Assembly: GCA_019828565.1 (NCBI GenBank)
Contig: JAHDYR010000003.1
Coordinates: 62,001-126,000, forward strand
Length of the DNA: 64,000 bases
Reading direction: 5' to 3'
From: Carpediemonas membranifera
Lineage: Eukaryota > Fornicata
The notes below the pieces were generated by a model, which was not told the DNA's origin, searched no databases, and worked only from the letters and a program-made list of their open reading frames with translations. Position 1 is the first letter of the stretch, and each line of letters starts with the position of its first letter. The position numbers were made by a program, and so were the translations under genes. Positions 20,330-29,792 of the stretch are shown one piece after another.

Positions 20330-20354
20330 AACAATGTGTTTATACTGCGCAACA
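20330..20354. repeat. 25-bp direct repeat, left copy
   Basis: Identical to 21718-21742 in the same orientation. The core reads tttatactgcgcaaca. The pair brackets the small membrane protein gene and the Fanzor-like relic. Confidence 0.6.
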
Positions 20355-20390
20355 CTGCCCTGTCTCCCTCCTACTCACGTCTTAAGATTT

Positions 20391-20440
20391 AGATGTTTAC
20401 TGGGGGTTCATGTAAAGAAGGCTTAGGCTGTCAACCCCCC
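20391..20440 (-). terminator. 50-nt 3'-end hairpin with AGTAAAC, copy 1
   Basis: Lies immediately after the stop codon of the small membrane protein gene. In gene orientation it has a GGGGGTT stem arm, a ~24-nt loop, an AACCCCC arm, then AGTAAACAT. It is 49/50 identical to 49034-49083, which lies at the 3' end of an unrelated coding stretch. Confidence 0.5.
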
Positions 20441-20441
20441 G

Positions 20442-20955
20442 TCACTGGGCGATGGCGTCCCTGAGTCTGCGCTCCCAGCCCGAATTATAAAACGCCAAGT
20501 CCTTTACTGCCACGGGTATAAACAGTACGCTGGCAATGATAATAACATAATAGCGTGCTAAAGTCATCAAATGATTACCCTAGATGAGGGACAAACATTG
20601 TCTCACCAACCTCTGCATCCGGGGGCGGGGTGGCTGGAGCCAGGGAGATGAGAGGCCCGAGGGGGCGAGGGTCGCCATGCTCAAAGTCACTAGAGTCGCC
20701 GCCAGAGAGGGCACCCTGGACGTAGAAGAGATTCTCTCCATTCTCAATCTCCAGGAGGTCGACGCCCGACTCGTCTGAGTCGCTCGAGTCACTGACGGGC
20801 TCGGCGTCGGACTGGCCGCCGTCCAAGAGTGAGACTAGTCCGGCAGCCTCGGATGACCTCGCCCTCTGGCTGACTGGGGCGAGGCGGCGGTAGGCCAGTC
20901 TTGCCTGGGAAGGGGAGGCCGGCGCTGGGGTGACCGCCGCCCTATGAGTTCGCAT
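20442..20955 (-). CDS. Small membrane protein with acidic N-terminal region (one 31-nt intron)
   Basis: A 160-aa protein read in two exons. Exon 1 (20611-20955) encodes a Ser/Ala-rich then acidic region (SDSSDSDESGVDLLEIENG). The intron at 20580-20610 (GTTGGTGAGA...CCTCATCTAG) removes a stop at 20575 and joins DAE to GNHLM. Exon 2 (20442-20579) encodes a single membrane segment (YYVIIIASVLFIPVAV) and a short basic tail. The length is divisible by three after splicing. It resembles a single-pass, near tail-anchored protein; the family is not recognised. The ATG at 20955 abuts the Fanzor-like relic on the other strand. The open frame continues upstream as antisense of that relic, so the start is not certain. 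Confidence 0.65.
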
Positions 20956-21663
20956 GATTGGCGCCTTGGTCCCCACCGCGGCAGTCACTTCATTGGCGGC
21001 AAGACTAGTGAGTATCAACAACTCTATTAGGTTTGTGCTGGACAACGCGAACGACATTTTCGAGGCTGGAATGCGTAAGTCTTTCCGCCTAGTGCGCTTT
21101 GCGAACCACATCCTTCGCCAGAAGCACTTCGCCCGCTGCGACCAACAGTTGGCTCGGGAGTTCGGTCGCCACCATCCCATCGCCACCCCCATTCGCCTGA
21201 AAGTCTTCTACGGGAGCTCGGGATTCACCACGCCTGCTGGTATGTTCATTCCTTGCGCGCCATATCGAAAGTTCGCGAGAGAGATAGTACCCCTTCTCAA
21301 GGGGTATAACATTGTCGTCGATCTTAACATGGTAGACGAGGATCGCACCACCGTCGTCTGCCCTCACTGCCACGCCCCCTACAAGCGAGTTCGTCCGCGT
21401 GATGACCAGCACGTTCACCCACAACGTGTGATGCTCTGCGAAAATCCACAGTGTCGTGGTGCTCAGTGGCGCGCAACAGTTCCTGATGCTCTGAATGTTG
21501 ATCATCGGGACAAGAGTGCTGCAGAGACATCCTGTGGCGTTCTCTTGCCACGGAAGATGAGCTCAGTGGCTCTCCGTTCAGTCGCACCTCGATCCCGCGC
21601 CTTCCAACATCATTCCAGCATCATCAATTGGCTAACCGCCAACATTCGTCTACGGACGGATGA
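20954..21663 (+). pseudogene. Fanzor/TnpB-like nuclease, C-terminal relic
   Basis: The frame encodes what looks like the C-terminal third of an OMEGA nuclease of the Fanzor/TnpB group. Residues ~40-70 form an arginine-rich helix. Then come a KVFYGSSGF strand, MVDEDRTTVVCPHCHAPY (the Asp-Glu...T-x3-C-x2-C pattern that opens the zinc ribbon), RVMLCENPQC (second CxxxxC half), and NVDHRDKSAA, which fits the RuvC-III motif with its catalytic Asp. At about 21522-21526 one missing base shifts the frame; the next frame continues ILWRSLATEDELSGSPFSR, as expected after RDxxAAxN in this family, and stops at 21661. The N-terminal REC, WED and RuvC-I/II parts are absent. It is therefore a broken copy. Fanzor identity is by pattern only. 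Confidence 0.55.
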
Positions 21664-21717
21664 TGTTGTGCAGTTTGGCACTTTGATCGTTCCTTTCAGG
21701 CCCTGTCTGGAGGTTCG

Positions 21718-21742
21718 AACAATGTGTTTATACTGCGCAACA
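21718..21742. repeat. 25-bp direct repeat, right copy
   Basis: Exact copy of 20330-20354, about 55 bp after the stop of the Fanzor-like relic. The surrounding bases differ. Confidence 0.6.
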
Positions 21743-22069
21743 TCACAGTTTGCTCATCCATCTTTGCACACCTTTCTGTGTGCAATAGGTCTGTTCAGAT
21801 ATCTGCAAGGTCGTTGGCCTAGAGTAATTCTTGTTTGTTTGAAGAATCGAATTTGAGCCACGCCTTGATCTGTCAGAGACTGACGTTTTGTGACACGAAA
21901 CTCGCGTCGAATCATCCATGGAGACAGCCGGTTCGACCAGTCTGTCGGGCAGACACTAAACAATGAAACGACGACAGGCGTTTACGGTCAGAGGGACAAA
22001 TGGCAATCGAGCGCCCCGAGAGAATCCCCGGAGTAACCCATAATCATAATAAAAACAACACACTCTTCC
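21743..22069. other. Intergenic, nothing recognised
   Basis: AT-richer sequence between the Fanzor-like relic and the HTH gene. No gene or repeat is seen. Confidence 0.4.
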
Positions 22070-23182
22070 CTACAACGCCGGAACCTGCACCCTCGCCGCC
22101 TCAGCCAGCGCCCTCAACCACCTCGCGGCCCGCCTCAGCCCAGCCCTGTCCTCCTCCCCAGGCTCGTCCATGTCGACCCAACGGCCCGCACACACCCCAT
22201 CTACCAGCCTGAGGACGGTGCCCAAGTCCCCGATGAACTGGCGTGGGTCATGGTGGGCAAGGTGCTCGTCAATCGCAGACTGTGTGAACTGCCGCAAAGA
22301 GGTGGGGCTGGGCAGCGAACCAAAGCTGTTGGAGAGATACAGGCTGGCCGGGTCGAGTGAGCCGACGCCCACGACAACGTCTGAGACTCCCTCAAAGGAG
22401 GGGATGGAGGTAGCTGCATGAAGACCAGGCCCCATGTCCGCCGGGTCGGGCTGGGCATTTCCGTCGTTCGCACCCTTGGTCTTCCGGGCCGCCTTCTTCT
22501 CTCCTGTAGCCCGCGGCGGCTCCTCTGCCACCTGGCCCGGAGTCAGCTCCGATAAGCCACAGACCCTCTCCCGGACCCGAATCACGGCCTTCCTGAAGGT
22601 AGAAAGCGACCCCAGCGACTGCTCGGGGAATGCCTGGCAGTAAATCTCCTTCAGCGTCACTAGGAGGTCGGCACTGATCGGTTCAGTAGGCTTGACCCCC
22701 TGGGACTCGAGGAGAGTGAACACTGAGTGGTCCCTGTCTGCCCTGGGTTTGGGACCGCGCTTCACTTGCTTCAACTCTCCGTTGTGTCGGCTAGAAATCC
22801 ACCGAAGGAGGGAAGCTTTGCGGAGCTGGGGGTTCTCGGCCAGCACCTTGTCCATACCGTGATTCTCGCACTCTAGGATGTACCGCATCTTGTCCTCATA
22901 CGTGTATACGCGCCGCTTGGCCTTGGGTCCCTTCTTTTCCTTGGTCCTCTGGGCCTCTTGACGAGTTTTGGCCGGTGGAGGCGGTGGGATGGCGGCATCG
23001 TGCACAATTAGAGATGTACCATGAACCTTCGCAATGATTTGTGGTTGGTTCTTGGAAGACTGGTCAGATTGGTGCGTAATGCCATCATCTAAACCTGCAG
23101 ACGCTTCTGTCCGCTCAAGCTGAACTTTTGGTATGTCAGACGGCGGCTGCTGCGAATCTTGCCTGATGCCTGAAGTCACCAT
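22070..23182 (-). CDS. Putative HTH DNA-binding protein
   Basis: A 370-aa protein. Residues ~85-140 (RRVYTYEDKMRYILECENHG...LRKASLLRWISS) have the pattern of a Psq/CENP-B or transposase-type helix-turn-helix, with a TYEDK start and a recognition helix ending in LLRWI. This is followed by basic KQVKRGPKPRADRD. A second helical stretch with LSTFRKAVIRVRERVCG may be another DNA-binding unit. The C-terminus is helical with RQFTQSAIDEHLAHHDPRQF. It could be a transcription factor or a domesticated transposase; no DDE core is visible. The start is the ATG at 23182. Confidence 0.6.
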   Translation of the reverse strand: MVTSGIRQDSQQPPSDIPKVQLERTEASAGLDDGITHQSDQSSKNQPQIIAKVHGTSLIVHDAAIPPPPPAKTRQEAQRTKEKKGPKAKRRVYTYEDKMRYILECENHGMDKVLAENPQLRKASLLRWISSRHNGELKQVKRGPKPRADRDHSVFTLLESQGVKPTEPISADLLVTLKEIYCQAFPEQSLGSLSTFRKAVIRVRERVCGLSELTPGQVAEEPPRATGEKKAARKTKGANDGNAQPDPADMGPGLHAATSIPSFEGVSDVVVGVGSLDPASLYLSNSFGSLPSPTSLRQFTQSAIDEHLAHHDPRQFIGDLGTVLRLVDGVCAGRWVDMDEPGEEDRAGLRRAARWLRALAEAARVQVPAL

Positions 23183-23461
23183 GCTGTTCGTCTCGACGTT
23201 GGTCCGAATTCTTACCGCGATGATCCGGATCTGTGCTTGTTACATTGTTACTTGATCGCATATAAATGGCTATCTGGTAAGTTCAGGTGCATGCGGGCCG
23301 GCATGTACACACTGGCGTGCCATTCCAACAGTCTGTCGACGCTGGGGGAGTCCTGGAGCTCAGCTGGCGGGTCGACTCCTTGAGACCCAGCCATGCTTCA
23401 GCAAAGGGAGAGCCTGCCACTGCCCAGCGATAAATTTATGTGGTTGCCCACCTAGCTTCCT

Positions 23462-25072
23462 CTACATGCCCATGGAGGCCTTGTGGATCTTCTCTGATAC
23501 CCCCTCCTTGCACAAGAGAATCGTGGTGTTCGAGACCCACGCTTCTACGTCCTCGTCGAACTCTATTCGCAGGCGAGAGAGGTCAGCGTGGGGGCGAGAT
23601 CTACGAAGCAGGCTCTCGCGGGATGGGACGCTGGCGAGGAGGGCGTGGAGACACGAGAGCACCGTGTCGCGACAGTACGGGTAGTCCACGGCGGTCCGGA
23701 GGGCCAGCAGATGCACGGGGGCGGCGTGGAAGTCCCACTTGCGGGTGTTGGTCGCCCCGGCCGTCTCGAGAATGGCCTTGGCGAGGGTGGCGGTGTACGT
23801 GGCGTGGCAGATGGCCCTGTACATGTCTGGCCAGGGGGCTAGGTTGTTGCGGAGGGCGACTGGGAGAGCCCTGGCGGTGTCTACATACCGGAGTGCGTTC
23901 ATGAGAACGGGACCGGCAGTCTTGGTGTCGCTCTCAGCGCGGAGGGCGGTCATCAGGCGCACCGCGCTAGTGCCAATGCCCATGTTCGCGAGCTGGAGGA
24001 GAGACCTGACGTTGTCCCGGCCGGCCAGCTTGGAGTCGGGCCCGAGCGCCTGCTGGAGGTCTGATCTGGCGTTGAGCCGCTCCTCGGGAACCCAGTCGGC
24101 ATCAGACATGAGGTTGAATACGTCGTCGGGGAGGGCGCGTGAGGGTTTCTGAATGTGGCAGACTACTCGGGCGATGTTACTCGCGGCGACGCTGATCGAG
24201 TGGCACAGGGTGTGGGTGTCCGAGCGGTTCAGGTCTATGGTGACGTCATCCATCAGCTCCTCGATGGCTGCGAGACAGAGTCGGGTGAAGTCAGTCTTGG
24301 CCCAGAACAGGGCGGGGGCGGAGGAGATGTCGCCCACTGCAAAGGGGAAGCGGCTGAAGCCCCGGAGTAGGCCCACAACGTTGAAGAGAGAGTGGCCGAC
24401 GGACGACCTCACGGCCTCAGCGCAAAAGAAAGCAACGTCATCCACGGCATGGCCGAGTCGGCCGGCCGCATGGAGTTGGATGGCCGCCCAGAGCAGAATC
24501 CGGGCAAACAGGGGGGCGGGACACCTGTGGTCATACTGGTCGAGCATCAGGAGGGTCAGCTTGGAGCTGATGAAGGCGGGCGGGTCGGGGTGGCGTCGGG
24601 ACATGAGTTCAAAGAGACGCTTGCCACGTCGCTCGCGGGTAGAGAGCGGGGCAACGCTGAAGAGGGCGTTCAGGAAGGGGAACATGTCCTCGCGTTCCTC
24701 TGGGAAAGCCTCTAGAATGAGGCTGAAGTGCCGGCTGTTGAGAGAAGGGGTCATGTTCTTGTCGGTGAACTTGATGGATGGCTGGCGAATATATGGCGGA
24801 TCCTCGAGGATACATGTAGAGAGAGGGAAAATATCGAGGTCGTCGATGTGTTCATCGTCCGGGGGCATTTTGAGGGCATAAAGTCGAAAGATTGGTGCAA
24901 AGAAGTTGGAACCTATCCTCTGGTGTGCCGTATTCCTTCGTTCTACGCTGTTGAAAGCGTGAATGTCGGGAGTTTCTGGTGGCTTCAGCGCATTTTCTTC
25001 CCTGTTCTGCTTGTGTATGGAGAGGGAAGAAGGCATAGGCATGTTTGAGAGATTTTCATTGTCTAAAGGCAT
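23462..25072 (-). CDS. Hypothetical protein, 536 aa
   Basis: Not recognised. A low-complexity N-terminal ~60 residues are followed by a largely helical protein with many Leu/Ala-rich stretches (FARILLWAAIQLHAAGRLGH, RSLLQLANMGIGTSAVRLM), compatible with an alpha-solenoid fold. No catalytic motif or signal peptide is seen. Coding status is supported by the long frame, the GC-biased third positions and the absence of a competing frame. Confidence 0.65.
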   Translation of the reverse strand: MPLDNENLSNMPMPSSLSIHKQNREENALKPPETPDIHAFNSVERRNTAHQRIGSNFFAPIFRLYALKMPPDDEHIDDLDIFPLSTCILEDPPYIRQPSIKFTDKNMTPSLNSRHFSLILEAFPEEREDMFPFLNALFSVAPLSTRERRGKRLFELMSRRHPDPPAFISSKLTLLMLDQYDHRCPAPLFARILLWAAIQLHAAGRLGHAVDDVAFFCAEAVRSSVGHSLFNVVGLLRGFSRFPFAVGDISSAPALFWAKTDFTRLCLAAIEELMDDVTIDLNRSDTHTLCHSISVAASNIARVVCHIQKPSRALPDDVFNLMSDADWVPEERLNARSDLQQALGPDSKLAGRDNVRSLLQLANMGIGTSAVRLMTALRAESDTKTAGPVLMNALRYVDTARALPVALRNNLAPWPDMYRAICHATYTATLAKAILETAGATNTRKWDFHAAPVHLLALRTAVDYPYCRDTVLSCLHALLASVPSRESLLRRSRPHADLSRLRIEFDEDVEAWVSNTTILLCKEGVSEKIHKASMGM

Positions 25073-26012
25073 GATACTTATGTGGTTGAACTATTTCCTG
25101 AACTTTTGGGAGCATACAGCCTTGGTGGAAGAAGATGTTAGAGCATATCTTCAAGCGCATTTCCAAGATCAGATAGATATCATCAAAATCATAACAAAAC
25201 GGGGAAATCTCGTCTATACACCAGGTGCCCCGAGCCTAGCAACGTTGAGGGCGATCTGACCCCATGTCGCCGATTAAATATAGCTGCCTCGACCGTAAAC
25301 CTATAAATCCTTCGCCTCCTTCGCCCTGGACGTCATGGGACCCATGATACCCAGCACACGCTCGGCCACAGTCTTCATGTAATAGCCAGTCATGGACAGC
25401 GTCGCCCTGTGCAATGGTGTCGTTCAAGCCGAATGACACCATTGTGGTGCCGTCAGCTATCTGGCAACGATGATGCAAGAGAGCTTTGCCATCGGTGCGA
25501 AGTTATGCGCGGTGCGCAACCTTCCAGCCCGCGATCAGCGTTCTAGGCACACCTTTGCAACACGGCTGTCGAAAAGTCGAGGTCGTCCTACGTGTGGATA
25601 ACTATGTGACAGCATAGTAGAAGCATATTATATGTCTGCTAGAACCAAAAAGCAACCTGCATAGTGCTAACATGACCAATTAGTGCAGAAGCATGAGAAA
25701 GCTTCATCGAAACCAAAGGAGAAGCCCTCAGGGCATCCAACGACCTCCTTCAATGCACTACCAGTAAGTGAAGCGCATTTCGCGTCTAACTTACGGAGGG
25801 AGGTGTTTTAAGGCTGGACATGTGCTCAATCATCACTCGCGCGCCAACACAAACTGCGACAACTGACTCGGTCGAGAATGTGGCCTGTGGTGGGAGACCA
25901 GGCGGGCTGACTGATAAATGCACTCAATCGAACCTGACTCGGCAGAGATCCCGACCAGAGCCTGGCTGAAAATGGCGAAATGTTGCTTTACAAAGGACGT
26001 CTCGTCGTGTAC
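25073..26012. other. Intergenic, no clear gene
   Basis: Between a hypothetical gene and the first RCC1-type gene. A minus-strand frame near 25236-25478, and an overlapping one ending near 25312 (VAERVLGIMGP, TSRAKEAKDL), look slightly protein-like but lack a supportable start or splice pattern. The rest shows nothing. Confidence 0.35.
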
Positions 26013-27617
26013 TCACGCCTGACTATGGTCATCACAAGACAGCGGCCACACGCGTCCATGCGTCATCACGGGCCGGGTATTCAGCTCGACCATGGACCTC
26101 TGCCCATCGAACACCAGCGTGTTGATCATAAACCACTGACCGTCCGTGTTCCGGATACACAGCATAGCCTCATGCCCGCTCTGGCCTGACACGTCGATCC
26201 CCAGGTGCGTCACTTCAAACGGCACGGAGAACCGACCAATCCCCCCTCTCTCGATCCAGCCGTACGTCGCGCCCTCCGTAACCCATATGAGCCCATGGGG
26301 CGCATAGAAGAACCCTTTCACGGGAAACGGCATGCTCAGTGGTGTGGGGGTCGAGCAGCTGTCGCCGACATTGAATCCGGGAAGCAGGCCGGACTTGGAG
26401 ATGAGCTCAGGGACTTCGCCCGCAAATTGCATGCGCCGGTTGCTGAGAAATATGTTGAATATATCGCCGTTCGTAAACACTCGGTCAACCCTGAAGGGTA
26501 GCTCCTCGAACCCGGTCACATCTCGCGTGTGGCCAAGTCCAAGCTTACCCTGGTAGTTCCATCCGCCGATAAACTGCCGTTCTCCCTTACAGAGGACCAC
26601 AGTAGTGTCCTCGTGCATGATCTGATCCGGAATAAACTGGGCCGGCAGGGTGATTTGCCGGAACACGGTCTCGTCCTCGGGTGTCCCGAACCACTCAGCG
26701 AAGCCGGCGACCATGACTCCGACTGGAGTCAGAATAAAGGTGCGGCAGTCAGACAAAGATGCAGAGATAATCAACTCATCCTTGTTCCAGGCGGGCAGGC
26801 TGGCCTCGAGCTCGGCGACTTTTGGACATGCGGGAAAGGTGAGGCGGGTCGGGCCAGCTGTGTTTGCGGGGTCAGACTGGAATCCGAGCTGGCAGAAGCT
26901 GTTCGCCCCCCAGCCCCACAGGCCTTTGGGCGTCTGTGCGATGTGAGTCATGGCGCCGCTGTTAATAGTGATGGCACGAGGCATCCTGGCCCTGGAAAGT
27001 GCAGTGTCGGTGTCAGTGCGCATCGTGAATAGTCTGCCTGCGTACATAGTGTGGTAGTACACGACCTCCCGGCCCTCGTGCAGGTAGAACTCTTGCTCCT
27101 GCACGGCGACACGGTGGCAAAAGGCGAATTTCTTGCACATGAACCAAAGGCATTGGATCTCATTCTGAAAGAGTTCGCGGATCTTGGCTGGAAGTTTGGA
27201 TTCAAGGTCTGGGTTGGCTCCAGCCCCCATGAGGATGGCCCACAGCGTGCCCTGGAGCAGGGTGTGGAGGGCGACCGGGAGGTCCTGCCCTTCTGTGAGT
27301 TCGATGTTCATGGACAGCTGCGGGCCGTCTGTAAGGATCGAGCGGGCGCGGTCAAGGAGGACTTGCGCGGTTGGTTCGAGAGGGGGAATGCTGGTTAGCA
27401 TCGTGATGAGATCTTCCGGCGAAGCGCTGCTTATTGCCGTAATGTTATCATCATCCTTCACATTCAAAGGCATTAAGCTGTGAAAGTGCCTTGAATATGC
27501 GTGTCGAAGCAAAGACGGTATGTTCCCCGGAACAGAGGCGGTTATAGCAACACAAACACTGTGAGCATTGATAAGAGCCTCTTTGATGCTAATACCATCG
27601 GATTCTGCCCCCTCCAT
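26013..27617 (-). CDS. RCC1-repeat protein, paralogue A
   Basis: A 534-aa protein. Residues ~1-215 are helical with no named domain. From ~225 on are RCC1-type beta-propeller blades, for example GLWGWGANSFCQLGF, ILTPVGVMVAGF and FIGGWNYQGKLGLGHTRDV. It shares its full layout with the gene at 51552-53162, including the start of the helical part (SVPGNIPSLL versus SVPGDVPSLI), LSMNI, an LQGTLWAILM-like motif and the order of blades. The longest frame begins with TTG; the ATG at 27617 gives nearly the same length as the paralogue. Such propellers serve in GTPase exchange, ubiquitin or scaffold roles; which one applies here is unknown. Confidence 0.8.
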   Translation of the reverse strand: MEGAESDGISIKEALINAHSVCVAITASVPGNIPSLLRHAYSRHFHSLMPLNVKDDDNITAISSASPEDLITMLTSIPPLEPTAQVLLDRARSILTDGPQLSMNIELTEGQDLPVALHTLLQGTLWAILMGAGANPDLESKLPAKIRELFQNEIQCLWFMCKKFAFCHRVAVQEQEFYLHEGREVVYYHTMYAGRLFTMRTDTDTALSRARMPRAITINSGAMTHIAQTPKGLWGWGANSFCQLGFQSDPANTAGPTRLTFPACPKVAELEASLPAWNKDELIISASLSDCRTFILTPVGVMVAGFAEWFGTPEDETVFRQITLPAQFIPDQIMHEDTTVVLCKGERQFIGGWNYQGKLGLGHTRDVTGFEELPFRVDRVFTNGDIFNIFLSNRRMQFAGEVPELISKSGLLPGFNVGDSCSTPTPLSMPFPVKGFFYAPHGLIWVTEGATYGWIERGGIGRFSVPFEVTHLGIDVSGQSGHEAMLCIRNTDGQWFMINTLVFDGQRSMVELNTRPVMTHGRVWPLSCDDHSQA

Positions 27618-27779
27618 GGCCAGTATCCTGTGGTAAGGCTGGTCTCGTGTCCGACCTCTCGACTCTCGGTCCCAAGGCACGCGAAGAGAAACGTCAGACG
27701 CAGAAATCTTGGGCAAAAAGACACGCGTCTTGTCCGCGGGATATCAAACAATGACTGTCATGTTTGTTGATATTCATTG

Positions 27780-28237
27780 ATGTACAATTTTCGATCTTAC
27801 CACATGCCGTGTACCGACTGCAAACTCACACTCTGGCGGGTCTGATTGAGAGTCCCTCGTGTCTCCATGTAGAATGGGCCCACAGTTGATGCTGATTTAT
27901 GAGTTTGCGAGTGATTTCGCCCCTTCCCGCACGGGACCTGAGCCGACCAGAAGGCCGCCCTCGTCGAACAGGCACGCCGCCTGAAAGACATGGTCAGTCA
28001 GTAACAGTCGGCCACGCCTGCTGAGCAGATCCTGGCCGCCCACCGCCACCTCTCTCGTTAGCCGAAGGGTCACAAGCAATTCTCACTTGATAGCGCCGCC
28101 GCGTTCCTCGCAGTGTGGTGACCAATTGATTGGGATATATTTGCCCTGCACCCCTGAGTCATTGTGCAGTTTATATAAGTCAGTATCGGAAGACTGCAGT
28201 ATCACAGCAGTCCAGAAAACACTGCGAGACTACAACA
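27780..28237. other. Intergenic with TATA-like core promoter
   Basis: No gene is seen in the first part. At 28166-28179 gcagtttatataag combines a GCAGTTT motif that recurs near gene starts in this window with a TATA-like run, 59 bp before the micro-ORF at 28238. Confidence 0.35.
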
Positions 28238-28360
28238 ATGCCCGCCCTGTGCATCAAGCCCGACGCCGAAACAGCCGCGGAGGTCACCGACGACACCAAC
28301 GCCGCTGTGATCAAGGTCATCCTGACCCATATGAACGCACTCAGTCCCTCGCCAGCATGA
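28238..28360 (+). CDS. Micro-ORF of 40 codons
   Basis: ATG at 28238, stop at 28358-28360. The peptide begins MPALCIKPDAETAAEV and ends MNALSPSPA. Third positions are strongly G/C, as in the real genes here, and a TATA-like element lies 59 bp upstream. It has no recognised relative. It may be a small protein, the first exon of a gene whose continuation is not visible, or chance. Confidence 0.3.
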   Translation: MPALCIKPDAETAAEVTDDTNAAVIKVILTHMNALSPSPA

Positions 28361-28628
28361 ACCGACCATGAGAACCATGTCAGACGGCTTAACCTGTGCT
28401 ATATAACCCGCCGTGGCCTCGAGACATCCCGGTCTGCCCAAGTCGACCCGACCCACCCAGGCCCACGCTATTTGTGGATTGATTGGCTGTACTGCATTCC
28501 GGTGTCTGGTGTGGCTTCCATTGAGCCATTGTGATATATGCGATATATGTGAGTCTCATCCACTCGAACATTTATAACAGCATCGTACACGGAGGAGCAA
28601 ACCAAGGCGGGCAAGGGGTACAACCACC

Positions 28629-29540
28629 CTACCTCTGCTTGTTGTACTTGGTGATGAAGGGATGCTCAAGCACAGCCTGCAGGCTGAGCCGCTTCGACGC
28701 CATTGACCTGCACAGCTTGCTGATCAGGTCCTTCGCCTCGGCCGACACATACGCCGGCATCGGCGGGAGCTTGACGTTGCAGATCATCTCATACGTCTTC
28801 TTGTACTCCTCGGCGAGGAAGGGTGGGTCTCCCACTAGGAACTCGTACAGCATGACACCCAGGGCCCAGGTGTCGACCTTCTCGTCGTACGATTGGCCCT
28901 TGATCATCTCGGGCGGCAAATAGTCCAGCGTTCCGCATAGTGTGGAGCGGCGGGAGGCGTTAGGGCCGTCGGCGAGGCGGCAGGCCCAGCCGAAGTCGGC
29001 GAGCTTGAGGTTCCCGTCGATATCGATTAGAATGTTCTCGGGTTTGAGGTCGCGATGGACGCTCCGGTTCTTGTGCAGGTAGTTGAGTGCAGAGGCGATC
29101 TGGTATGTGTACCGCGCCGCTGTGGGCTCGTCGAAGTGGTGCCGGTGCTTCAGCTCGTGGTAGAGCTCGCCCCCGCCGGCATACTCAAGGATGAAGTAAA
29201 TCTTGTCGGCGTCGTGGAAGTAGCCGTAGAAGCGGAGGATATTCGGGTGCTGGAGTCGCGAGTGCACGTCGATTTCGCGGACTGCCACGATTTTGAAACC
29301 TTCTGCGGCGAGCTGCTTCTTGCTCATCTCCTTCAGAGCAACAATGAAGCCGGATTCCTTCTCACGAGCAGCATAAACGGTGCCTACTTTGCCTTGCCCT
29401 ATCTGTTTGCCAATATCGAAGTCGGACAACTCATACTTCTTCCCATTGGGATGAACAGAGCCGTTAGGAACATCATCTTGTGCTCTTCCTGGTAGCATTA
29501 CTGATCCAAATTTAGGCTTAGTGCTAGCTAGAGCGTACAT
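28629..29540 (-). CDS. Aurora-type protein kinase
   Basis: A 303-aa Ser/Thr kinase that would act in mitosis. It is a full kinase domain with little extra sequence: GQGKVGTVY (glycine loop), VALKEMSKKQL (Lys), SVHRDLKPENIL (catalytic loop), LADFGWA (Mg2+ binding; DFGW is typical of Aurora), then RRSTLCGTLDYLPPEMI, the Aurora activation segment with its phosphorylatable Thr. The N-terminal extension is only ~35 residues. ATG at 29540. Aurora kinases are close to PLK4 and AGC kinases, but the DFGW and STLCGTLDYLPPE signature favours Aurora. Confidence 0.9.
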   Translation of the reverse strand: MYALASTKPKFGSVMLPGRAQDDVPNGSVHPNGKKYELSDFDIGKQIGQGKVGTVYAAREKESGFIVALKEMSKKQLAAEGFKIVAVREIDVHSRLQHPNILRFYGYFHDADKIYFILEYAGGGELYHELKHRHHFDEPTAARYTYQIASALNYLHKNRSVHRDLKPENILIDIDGNLKLADFGWACRLADGPNASRRSTLCGTLDYLPPEMIKGQSYDEKVDTWALGVMLYEFLVGDPPFLAEEYKKTYEMICNVKLPPMPAYVSAEAKDLISKLCRSMASKRLSLQAVLEHPFITKYNKQR

Positions 29541-29792
29541 GTGTCAATGAAGCTGTTTGTGGCGTTCGTGCCAAAAACCACCAAAATCTTCAGAAATTTA
29601 AGACAGGTTTAAGCGACCCAAACGCAGCACTTGAATGATCAATCACAACGGCACAGAGCCAAACCTGAGTGAATAGACGCCCGCCATGCAGCTGGCCCAG
29701 GAACCCCCTTGTTGTCTGGGTGTGAGATGACCTGGGAAGACAGACCCAACCCTCGGCAGAGCATGAAAAATAAAATCTCTAGTTTAATAATA

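Noticed and set aside
25236-25478. Minus-strand frames between hypothetical and RCC1-type genes
   Set aside because: Some protein-like segments in two frames but no ATG, splice sites or 3' signal that could be joined.
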